Assembly (NCBI GenBank): GCA_004356415.1 | Contig: SMWN01000152.1 | Location: forward strand, 1 to 6,549 | Direction of reading: 5' to 3' | DNA: 6,549 bases | DNA from: Gammaproteobacteria bacterium | Lineage (GTDB): Bacteria; Pseudomonadota; Gammaproteobacteria; Eutrophobiales; Eutrophobiaceae | Part shown: positions 1 through 6,549 of the stretch, piece after piece | Layout: each line of letters begins with the position of its first letter | Position numbering within the stretch: position 1 is the stretch's first letter | Made by a program: the position numbers and the translations under genes | Notes under the pieces: generated by a model | What the model saw: only the letters and a program-made list of their open reading frames with translations | Databases searched by the model: none | What the model was told of the DNA's origin: nothing

Positions 1-818
1 ATCTCGGTGGCCTCCTTATCTTTAAAAAAAAACTCCGCCAGATTACCAAGTAGCACAATTCCATGCGCCGTTGTCACTGGATACTCTGCCAGGCTCCCGG
101 GGTCGGTACTTGTCCCTTCTATTCTGACGATCCATTGACCATCATCGGTTCGAATATCACCTGCAGAGACATCCCGAAAATAAGCTCGTACGGTATCCGA
201 CAGATCGCCTGGTGTGATTCCTAGCCCTTCTAATCGTTCAGGATTAAACGTGATGTGTAACTCCGGATCGGCAAGCCCAAGTTCATTTATCCGGTCAACG
301 CCTTTAACACGTTCAAGATCCTTTTTTATATTTCTTATTTGTCGACGGAAATTTTCATCATCGCCGGCGCTAGTGATAACGACGGTTGCTGAAGGAAATG
401 CATTTGATGTGGTAATTTCGTAAACCACCGGATCTTCTGATTCTTCGGGTAATTCGATTGAGTAGGTATTTTGTACTTCTCGGCGCAGATCAGTTAAGTG
501 ACTATCGAACTCATCTTTACTGATCTGATTAAAGCGAACCAGAATATTTGAAACCCCTTCGCGGCTGGTGCTGGAAACAAATTTGATATCTTTAATCGAA
601 CTGCGTAAGGCATCTTCAATTGGATCGGTGATTCTTTTTTCGACATCTTCCGCAGCGGCGCCAGGGAAAAAAGTAATGATACTGATCCAGTTAAAATTGA
701 TCTCCGGATCTTTTGCACGTGGCATCTGCAAATAAGAGATGCTGCCGATGACCAGGATCAAACAAAAGGTGAGGTTTGCTAGTACGTGATTAGCGAGAAA
801 GCGTTCCAGCCAATTCAT
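1..818 (-). CDS. RND (HAE1/AcrB-type) efflux transporter permease, N-terminal part (runs off the window)
   Basis: Inner-membrane pump subunit of a tripartite efflux system, which uses the proton gradient to export drugs, lipids or other amphiphiles through an adaptor and an outer-membrane channel. Reading the minus strand from the ATG at 818 gives 272 codons with no stop. The start is MNWLERFLANHVLANLTFCL, with a first membrane helix at about residues 13-31. The family signature FFPGAAAEDVEKRITDPIED lies at residues 50-69, followed by a periplasmic porter region with the typical LERVKGVDRINELG (168-181) and PELHITFNPERLEGLGIT (185-202). Family members have about 1,000-1,050 residues, so roughly three quarters is outside the window. 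The start lies 2 bases after the adaptor stop codon with no clear Shine-Dalgarno sequence, which suggests translational coupling. A run of nine A (24-32 on the plus strand) encodes FFFK near the window edge and is a possible sequencing slip site. The family is clear; the substrate cannot be told. Confidence 0.93.
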   Translation of the reverse strand, partial: MNWLERFLANHVLANLTFCLILVIGSISYLQMPRAKDPEINFNWISIITFFPGAAAEDVEKRITDPIEDALRSSIKDIKFVSSTSREGVSNILVRFNQISKDEFDSHLTDLRREVQNTYSIELPEESEDPVVYEITTSNAFPSATVVITSAGDDENFRRQIRNIKKDLERVKGVDRINELGLADPELHITFNPERLEGLGITPGDLSDTVRAYFRDVSAGDIRTDDGQWIVRIEGTSTDPGSLAEYPVTTAHGIVLLGNLAEFFFKDKEATE

Positions 819-820
819 GT

Positions 821-1837
821 TTAATTGACGATATTAACAGGCACAGCTTCTTTTAATGAAAAGTGTCCCTCAATCACAACATTAATGTCATTCCCCAACG
901 AGGTGACGCTGGCACGTCCTGCCTGCGCTGTTGGCATGGAGTTAAAGCGTGCAACATTTCCATCGACCGTAAACACACCAAGTTTGCCATTACGACGGAC
1001 TAAAAGATCGCCAGGAATATGCGCGCGACCATCTCGCCAGATTAATCTTCCAGCAGCTCCCGGCAATGCATGTGCATCGTTAAACATTAATCGAACTTCA
1101 CGATTGCGTGTTTCGGTATTGATAGCCTGTACGATGGATCTCAATTTTACCGGATAACGAATATTGTTATGTTCAAAGTAAAGTTCGCTGGCCTGACTCA
1201 CCTGCGCCGAGTCACGACTTAATATCTGTGCAGATATAACTATTTCATCGATATCCATAACTTTCACAAGTGCCGTACCCACATTGACAAATTCTCCGAC
1301 CGCGCTGGCACGTTCAATCACAAGTGCACGAAAGGGACTTAAGACGGTACAATGAGATTGATCAAGCTTTTTGCGTTTAATCTCAGCTTGAATGCCTCTC
1401 AGTTCAGCACCTAATACTGCATAGTCTGATTCACGTTCGTCGAGAATTTCTTCTGCAATCGATTGCTTAAGTATCAACTGACGCGTGCGCTCAACACGCC
1501 GACTTGCCAGGTCTCTTTTGGTTTCAAGTGCCTCCCGTCTGGCGACTGACTCACGGTGTGACAGCACATAATCCTCGCAATCGAGTCGAGCCAGTACGCC
1601 GCCTTTTTCAACAATATCGCCAACTCGCACTGAAATTTCGTCGACTCTGGCTGTAATGCGCGCGCTGATGATACTCTCGTTCAAACTGACAACCGTCGCT
1701 GGTGCGGAACGTTCCGGATAAATAGCGACCTCTGAGATTTTGGCCGTTTTCACTGTGATCTTGTCCGCGGCATAGACGGTTGAAAAAAGGGTAAATACGG
1801 TAAAAATCGTTATTGATAACTGCAGTAAGCTTTTCAT
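821..1837 (-). CDS. RND efflux periplasmic adaptor (HlyD/AcrA-like membrane fusion protein)
   Basis: Adaptor protein of 338 residues that would bridge the RND pump encoded next to it and an outer-membrane channel. Residues 1-23 form a Sec-type signal peptide (MKSL then a hydrophobic stretch, cleavage probably after VYA). No lipobox Cys follows, so it is probably a soluble periplasmic protein rather than a lipoprotein. The first half of the split lipoyl domain is at about 58-90 (ARVDEISVRVGDIVEKGGVL). A charged helical hairpin spans about 91-158, and the second lipoyl half is at about 160-200 (TVLSPFRALVIERASAVGEF). A beta-barrel and membrane-proximal part follow, with the family-like LPGAAGRLIW at 258-267. 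It is shorter than AcrA (about 400 residues), mostly because the hairpin is short. Start at the ATG at 1837, with only a weak purine-rich stretch upstream. It is the first gene of the operon and the RND transporter follows after 2 bases. The family is sure; the substrate is unknown. Confidence 0.92.
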   Translation of the reverse strand: MKSLLQLSITIFTVFTLFSTVYAADKITVKTAKISEVAIYPERSAPATVVSLNESIISARITARVDEISVRVGDIVEKGGVLARLDCEDYVLSHRESVARREALETKRDLASRRVERTRQLILKQSIAEEILDERESDYAVLGAELRGIQAEIKRKKLDQSHCTVLSPFRALVIERASAVGEFVNVGTALVKVMDIDEIVISAQILSRDSAQVSQASELYFEHNNIRYPVKLRSIVQAINTETRNREVRLMFNDAHALPGAAGRLIWRDGRAHIPGDLLVRRNGKLGVFTVDGNVARFNSMPTAQAGRASVTSLGNDINVVIEGHFSLKEAVPVNIVN

Positions 1838-2092
1838 CTTTATTCTTATAAGTAATATAAGTCCAAGCGTTATTTTAACATTTATCCTGATTTAATTGAT
1901 AAATGAAACATTCTTGACCGCAATTTAATGCCTATAAATCAGGCTCTTTGCCTGAAAAGCATACGATCAAATAGCAGCCTCAAGGTATACTCTGACCGTT
2001 AAAAAGACAGAAAATTAGTCAAGATTTGGTGCGATCATGGAGTCTGCGCCAACATTTTTATAAATTACATTAATAATCAATGAGTTAAGTTA
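1838..2092. other. Divergent intergenic region between efflux operon and synthase gene
   Basis: This AT-rich stretch of 255 bases separates two divergently transcribed units and should hold both promoters. No pair of good -35 and -10 boxes at normal spacing was found on either strand. The best isolated elements on the plus strand are TTGACC (1914-1919), TATAAA (1933-1938, only 13 bases further on) and TATACT (1986-1991, with no matching -35). On the minus strand there is TAAAAT (1872-1877). Short inverted repeats are present: ATTTA/TAAAT at 1890-1904, and CATTAA/TTAATG at 2068-2095, the latter overlapping the synthase start codon. No tRNA, riboswitch or terminator hairpin was recognised. Confidence 0.6.
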
Positions 2093-5000
2093 ATGCAACG
2101 TATCGCTATTGTCGGTATTGGCGGCCTTTTCCCTGGCGCTGATGGTTCGACAGATCAACATCTAGAAGAGTTCTGGAAGAATATCCAGACGGCTCGCGAT
2201 TGTACTCGCGAAGTCCCTGCGGATCGTTGGCTGCTAAAAAAAGAGGATGCCCGAACCGTTGATCAGACGAGTGAACTGACAGCGGACAAGGTTAATTCAA
2301 GTCGTGGTTGTTTTCTCGATTCATTCCAGCTCAATACTGACAATCTTGACATTGATAAAGAAATTCTTGAACAACTGGATCCACTCTTCCATTTGCTATT
2401 ACATGCGGGACAAGAAGCCTGGCAAGATTGCAAGCATGAGTCCCTGGATAAACAGCGCGTCGGCATCATCATTGGCAACATTGTTTTACCTACTGATGCG
2501 TCATCCACTCTGGCTGATGAACTGCTTGGCCCTGTCTTTGAAGCACAGATCCTTGGAGAGAAAATTCAGGCAAAGAATAAAACTAACTCACTAAACAGAT
2601 ATGTTGCCGGGCTACCCGCAGGTGTGCTGGCCAAGGCCATGGGTTTTGGGGGTGGCAGTTATACGCTTGATGCCGCCTGTGCATCTTCATTGTATGCACT
2701 GAAGTATGCAGTTGATGAATTAATCGCTGGTCGTACCGACACCATGTTAACTGGTGGCTTGTCTCGTCCGGATTGTCTCTATACGCAAATGGGGTTTTCT
2801 GCACTGGGCGCAATATCAAAGTCAGGTCATTGCTCACCTTTTGATCATAAAGGTGATGGCCTGGTTGTTGGTGAAGGCGCAGGCATCCTGGTACTTAAAC
2901 GACTGGATGATGCGCTACGTGATAATGATCATATCTACGCAACCATCGCCGGCATTGGATTATCCAATGACATTGGCGGCAATCTCATGTCACCTGATTC
3001 TGAAGGACAATTACGAGCCATGCGTGCGGCCTATTATCAGGCAGACTGGTCTCCGGATGATGTTGATCTCATAGAATGTCATGGCACCGGCACACCGATC
3101 GGCGATGCAGTTGAATTTCAAAGTTTGATTTCGCTGTGGGAAGAACAGACAAAGAATAAACAAGGCTGCGTTATAGGTTCAGTTAAAAGTAATATTGGCC
3201 ATTTGCTGACTGCAGCAGGTTCTGCTGGGCTGATAAAAGTGTTATTAGCAATGAAGCATCAACAATTGCCGCCGACTGCGAACTTTGAAACTGCATCGGG
3301 AAAAATTGATCTGACAAACAGCCCTTTCACGGTATTAAGTCAAGCAGAAGCCTGGAACAAAAGAACACAACAAACGCCACGCCGCGCAGCCATCAGCGCC
3401 TTCGGGTTTGGTGGGATTAATGCGCATGTTTTATTAGAAGAATGGCATGCAGAGCAACCCCATCCCGTCAAAATAACTGACGGGAAAAATGACGTGCCCG
3501 ACATTGCCATCGTTGGCATGGAAACACAGTTTGGCCCGTGGAAATCACTGGCTGCATTTAAGGAACGCCTGTTCACCAGCAAACAGGATTTTAAACCTGA
3601 AACCTCATCACACTGGTGGGGTGTTGATAACCCGGATCACATCAAGGGCTGGTTTATTAATGAAGTCAATATTCCGCTCGGTCGCTACCGCATTCCTCCT
3701 GCTGAACTCAAAGAGATGTTGCCACAGCAACTACTGATGTTAGAGGTTGCTGCCAATGCCCTGGATGATGCGGGAATAAAAGACCTCTCAAAGGAACAAA
3801 GTAATTCAACCGGTGTATTTATTGGTATTGGCCTTGACCTCAATACCACCAATTTTCATTTCCGCTGGTCAGTATTAAATCGCGCGAAGACATGGGCCAG
3901 GCAACTTGGTTTAAATCTTAACGAAAAAGAACTGGAGGAATGGACTCAATCTCTAGGCGATGCAGCAAGCCCCGCATTGAATGCCAACCGAACCATGGGT
4001 GCCCTAGGAGGGATTGTTGCAAGCCGGATTGCACGTGCATTTCGCATCGGCGGACCCAGTTTTACTGTCTCTGGAGAAGAAAGCTCAGGACTACGTGCAT
4101 TAGAAGCTGGCGTTCGCGCCTTGCAAAGAGGTGAATTAAATACTGCGATCGTCGGCGCAGTTGATCTGGCAGGTGATGTACGAGCAGCATTGGCACAGCA
4201 CGATCATCGCATCTATTCAGATGATAATTTAATCGGCGAAGGTGCGGCCGCATTCATTCTTAAACGTCATGAAGATGCCCTACGATATGGTGATCGAATC
4301 TATTCCATCATTAAGGGTCTTGGTGCGGCCAATGGCGGCGGAGCTGATTTAATTATCCCAACAAAGACCGCCTACCAACAAGCCTTCGGCAATGCCTGTA
4401 AAGATGCAAAGACAGAACTATCAAAGATTGGTTTGTTTGAAACGCATGGCAGCGGACATCAACTGGAAGATGCCATGGAGGCTGCGGCACTGAATGCATT
4501 ATTTGATGAACATAAAGATAAAATTCCCTATAAAATTGCACCGGTCTTAAGCAGTATTAAATCAAAGATTGGTCATACTGGTGCTGCCTGTGGTCTGGCT
4601 TCGATTGCCAAAGCCAGTCTAAGTCTTTTCCACAAACAACTGAGTGTTCTCGATCAGACACAATATTGGTTGCGTAATAAGATTGATGGCCCCCGACAGG
4701 CGGCTGTCAGTGCATTCAGCATCGATGGTAATTGTCTGCATGCCATCCTTGAGGAGGCCGATCATAACTCCGGCGCGAGTACGACAGAAACTACCGAGGC
4801 ATTATTTTCTTTTCACGCAACATCAAAAGAAAGTTTACTGGAAACTATTAAGCAACTTGGTTCACTGGGAAACAGCGAACAAAACATCCATGCCCTCGCA
4901 AAAAACTTGTGGCAGAAAAACAGGGATGAGAAACAAAACGAATTCACAGCAGCGATTGTTATAAGTAATGAGAACGAATTAACAAATGCTCTGAGCAGAC

Positions 5001-6549
5001 TTCAGCAAGCAATTGAGAAAAACGATTCAATCCACACAGACGGAATCTACTTTTCAAATAAGCCTTTAGGTAATGAAGGAAAACTGGCCTTTGTTTATCC
5101 CGGATCGGGAAATCATTTTCATGGCATGGGCCGTGAGTTGGGACAACAATGGCCGGCAGTGCTTGATCATCTTGATGATGAAAATGATTCTCTCGCCTCA
5201 CAGTTTGCTAATGGCCGCTTTTGGGGTCGTTCATGTAATAACTCCTGGCGTGCGGAGTCAGAACATCCACTCAGCCACGAAGAGGTTATCTTCGGCCAGG
5301 TCTGGCTTGGTACATTTGTCAGTGATGTCATCTCGCAATTCGGTATCAAACCTGATGCCATTATTGGTTACAGCCTGGGCGAAACAGCAGGCCTTTTTTC
5401 CACGCGTACATGGACGGGCAGAGATGAAATGTTACGTCGTATTCAGGAAACTGATTTATTCGTTGATGCCCTGGCTGGTCCTTGTGATGCTGTACGTGAC
5501 ACCTGGCGATTAAACGACTCGGAAACAGTCGACTGGTTAATTGGGGTCGTCGATCGCCCAGCGAATGAAATAAGTCTGGCTTTGACTGAATATCCTCGTG
5601 CTTATTTGCTCATTACCAATACCCCGAATGAATGTGTTGTCGGTGGGGACAGAAAAGAAATTCTTGCACTGGTTACAGACTTGAATTGTGGTCTTCATCC
5701 ATTACAGGGTGTTACCACTGTACATTGCGAAGTTGCTGAACCAGTGAAGAAACCCTATCGCGATCTCCATTTATTTGAAACCAATCCACCCAAAGAAATT
5801 ACTTTTTATAGCGGTGTCCTGGGTAAAGCCTATAAAGTCACTCGTGACAGTGCGGCTGATTCCATTGTTGAACAGGCAATACAGCCTTTCGATTACACAA
5901 AAGTGATTCAATCAGCTTACGCGGATGGTGTCCGTGTTTTTATTGAGATGGGGCCAGGCGCAACCTGTAGCAGAATGATCGATCAAATCCTTGATGATAA
6001 ACCACATATTGCAAAAGCGATCTGCGTCAAAAATCAGGACAGTGTCTCGTGTGTCTTGCATTGTCTGGGGCAATTAATTGCCGAACATGTGCAGGTTGAT
6101 ACCAGTCCCTTGTATGAAGTTAGAGAGCTTAAACATGGAGTAAAACCAGCTGTAACCATTACCGTTCCAACGGGCGCGCAGCGTTTTAACATTCCACCAT
6201 TGCCACAGCCCAGCACTGCTGATGTTCATGATGCAAATAGTGTCGAACAGATATCAAGGGTTTCGCCTACATATGAAAATAATAATAACGTGCACTTGCT
6301 AAAACCTGTGATAGAACAAATGCATTTAACAGAAGCAGCCAGGGCAGAAGCACAGGAAACATTCTTGCGTGTCTCCAATGGGCTTACAGAAACATTAGGC
6401 CAGGCACTGGAAATGCAAATGCAACTCCTAACATCTTCATCAACAAGCAAGGATTTTCGTGCGAGGTCAAGGAAGCACCGCACGGAGAACCGGAATATAC
6501 AACTAGTACATGAGGATTCGAGTACGGAGCTGACGCAGAGATCGCACGA
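2093..6549 (+). CDS. Multidomain KS-CLF-AT synthase of the PUFA/heterocyst-glycolipid (PfaB/PfaC/HglC-like) type, 3' end outside window
   Basis: Large cytoplasmic synthase, inferred to build a long acyl chain iteratively from malonyl units on a carrier protein encoded elsewhere. The frame is open for 1485 codons to the window edge. The ATG at 2093 is preceded by an in-frame TGA at 2081 and only a weak GAG as ribosome site. Domain 1 (about 1-455) is a ketosynthase: IAIVGIGGLFPGA at the N-terminus, DAACASS with Cys196, ECHGTGTPIGD with His330, and NIGH with His370, a full Cys-His-His triad. Domain 2 (about 470-890) is a ketosynthase fold starting DIAIVGMETQFG; SGEESSG replaces the active-site motif (Glu663 for Cys), while His785 (HGSG) and His828 (KIGH) remain, as in a chain-length factor. 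Residues 890-996 are a KS-AT type linker. Domain 3 (about 997-1345) is an acyltransferase: LAFVYPGSG, GYSLGE with Ser1094, a likely catalytic His1211 in TTVHCEVAEP, and EMGPGATCSRM near 1285-1295. A Pro-rich stretch (about 1354-1375) and a helical segment (about 1402-1446) follow. No carrier, reductase or dehydratase domain is seen. An ordinary type I polyketide synthase is less likely, because the tandem KS-CLF precedes the AT. Confidence 0.9.
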   Translation, partial: MQRIAIVGIGGLFPGADGSTDQHLEEFWKNIQTARDCTREVPADRWLLKKEDARTVDQTSELTADKVNSSRGCFLDSFQLNTDNLDIDKEILEQLDPLFHLLLHAGQEAWQDCKHESLDKQRVGIIIGNIVLPTDASSTLADELLGPVFEAQILGEKIQAKNKTNSLNRYVAGLPAGVLAKAMGFGGGSYTLDAACASSLYALKYAVDELIAGRTDTMLTGGLSRPDCLYTQMGFSALGAISKSGHCSPFDHKGDGLVVGEGAGILVLKRLDDALRDNDHIYATIAGIGLSNDIGGNLMSPDSEGQLRAMRAAYYQADWSPDDVDLIECHGTGTPIGDAVEFQSLISLWEEQTKNKQGCVIGSVKSNIGHLLTAAGSAGLIKVLLAMKHQQLPPTANFETASGKIDLTNSPFTVLSQAEAWNKRTQQTPRRAAISAFGFGGINAHVLLEEWHAEQPHPVKITDGKNDVPDIAIVGMETQFGPWKSLAAFKERLFTSKQDFKPETSSHWWGVDNPDHIKGWFINEVNIPLGRYRIPPAELKEMLPQQLLMLEVAANALDDAGIKDLSKEQSNSTGVFIGIGLDLNTTNFHFRWSVLNRAKTWARQLGLNLNEKELEEWTQSLGDAASPALNANRTMGALGGIVASRIARAFRIGGPSFTVSGEESSGLRALEAGVRALQRGELNTAIVGAVDLAGDVRAALAQHDHRIYSDDNLIGEGAAAFILKRHEDALRYGDRIYSIIKGLGAANGGGADLIIPTKTAYQQAFGNACKDAKTELSKIGLFETHGSGHQLEDAMEAAALNALFDEHKDKIPYKIAPVLSSIKSKIGHTGAACGLASIAKASLSLFHKQLSVLDQTQYWLRNKIDGPRQAAVSAFSIDGNCLHAILEEADHNSGASTTETTEALFSFHATSKESLLETIKQLGSLGNSEQNIHALAKNLWQKNRDEKQNEFTAAIVISNENELTNALSRLQQAIEKNDSIHTDGIYFSNKPLGNEGKLAFVYPGSGNHFHGMGRELGQQWPAVLDHLDDENDSLASQFANGRFWGRSCNNSWRAESEHPLSHEEVIFGQVWLGTFVSDVISQFGIKPDAIIGYSLGETAGLFSTRTWTGRDEMLRRIQETDLFVDALAGPCDAVRDTWRLNDSETVDWLIGVVDRPANEISLALTEYPRAYLLITNTPNECVVGGDRKEILALVTDLNCGLHPLQGVTTVHCEVAEPVKKPYRDLHLFETNPPKEITFYSGVLGKAYKVTRDSAADSIVEQAIQPFDYTKVIQSAYADGVRVFIEMGPGATCSRMIDQILDDKPHIAKAICVKNQDSVSCVLHCLGQLIAEHVQVDTSPLYEVRELKHGVKPAVTITVPTGAQRFNIPPLPQPSTADVHDANSVEQISRVSPTYENNNNVHLLKPVIEQMHLTEAARAEAQETFLRVSNGLTETLGQALEMQMQLLTSSSTSKDFRARSRKHRTENRNIQLVHEDSSTELTQRSH
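6447..6549 (+). other. Atypical terminal segment of the synthase frame
   Basis: The synthase frame stays open here, but the predicted peptide (KDFRARSRKHRTENR and on) is highly charged and resembles no domain I know. Codons rare in the rest of the gene cluster together: AGG twice, CGG, ATA, CTA and AGA within about 30 codons. The other two plus-strand frames meet stops (a TGA just after 6510 in one, a TAG near 6504 in another) and offer no better match. An 8-base inverted repeat, TCGTGCGA at 6457-6464 and TCGCACGA at 6542-6549, brackets the segment and ends exactly at the window edge. It may be a divergent interdomain linker, a frameshifted stretch or a chimeric contig end; the sequence alone does not decide. 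Confidence 0.4.

Noticed and set aside
494..718. Small minus-strand open frame of 74 codons
   Set aside because: It is a different frame inside the RND transporter gene, which has clear family motifs; the small frame shows no recognisable domain.
825..1157. Plus-strand open frame of 110 codons antisense to the adaptor gene
   Set aside because: It is a shadow of the adaptor coding sequence, with no ribosome site or recognisable motif.
1914..1938. TTGACC (1914-1919) and TATAAA (1933-1938) as a sigma-70 promoter for the synthase
   Set aside because: The spacer is only 13 bases, well short of the usual 16-18, and no better pairing was found; it is mentioned only within the intergenic entry.
2068..2095. 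Inverted repeat CATTAA/TTAATG overlapping the synthase start codon as an operator or hairpin
   Set aside because: The arms are only 6 A/T-rich bases separated by 16; in such AT-rich DNA this is expected by chance.
2093..3460. First ketosynthase as a stand-alone FabF-like fatty acid synthase enzyme
   Set aside because: The reading frame continues without a stop through a second ketosynthase-like domain and an acyltransferase, so it is one domain of a megasynthase.
5073..5513. Plus-strand open frame of 146 codons
   Set aside because: It overlaps the acyltransferase domain in another frame, and the main frame carries the conserved GYSLGE and other motifs.
1..6549. CRISPR array, insertion sequence, tRNA or rRNA
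   Set aside because: No regularly spaced repeats, transposase motifs, terminal repeats or RNA gene sequences were seen on either strand.

Overview
The window reads as bacterial chromosomal DNA, most likely from a gammaproteobacterium or another Gram-negative proteobacterium. The basis is moderate, slightly AT-leaning composition, an RND efflux operon with a periplasmic adaptor, and a large lipid/polyketide-type synthase. The taxonomic call is inference; no rRNA or other marker gene is present.

Left part (1-1837, minus strand): a two-gene operon encodes a tripartite efflux pump. A membrane-fusion (adaptor) protein with an export signal is transcribed first. Its stop codon lies 2 bases before the start of an RND (HAE1/AcrB-type) inner-membrane transporter, of which only the first 272 residues are in the window. 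No outer-membrane channel gene is visible.

Middle (1838-2092): a 255-base AT-rich divergent intergenic region must carry control signals for both the pump operon and the synthase. No strong consensus promoter could be read in it.

Right part (2093-6549, plus strand): one uninterrupted reading frame runs off the window edge (1485 complete codons). It encodes a multidomain synthase with the order active ketosynthase (Cys196-His330-His370), ketosynthase-like chain-length-factor domain with the active Cys replaced by Glu663, then acyltransferase (GYSLGE, Ser1094) and a proline-rich linker. This KS-CLF-AT order is that of iterative 'secondary lipid' synthases related to the PUFA synthases (PfaB/PfaC) and the heterocyst glycolipid synthase (HglC-like), rather than that of ordinary modular polyketide synthases. 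No acyl-carrier, ketoreductase or dehydratase domain is in view, so the expected partners should lie downstream. The synthase is the most interesting object here. The last ~100 bases have codon use and sequence character unlike the rest of the gene and may be a frameshift, a divergent linker or a contig-end artefact.
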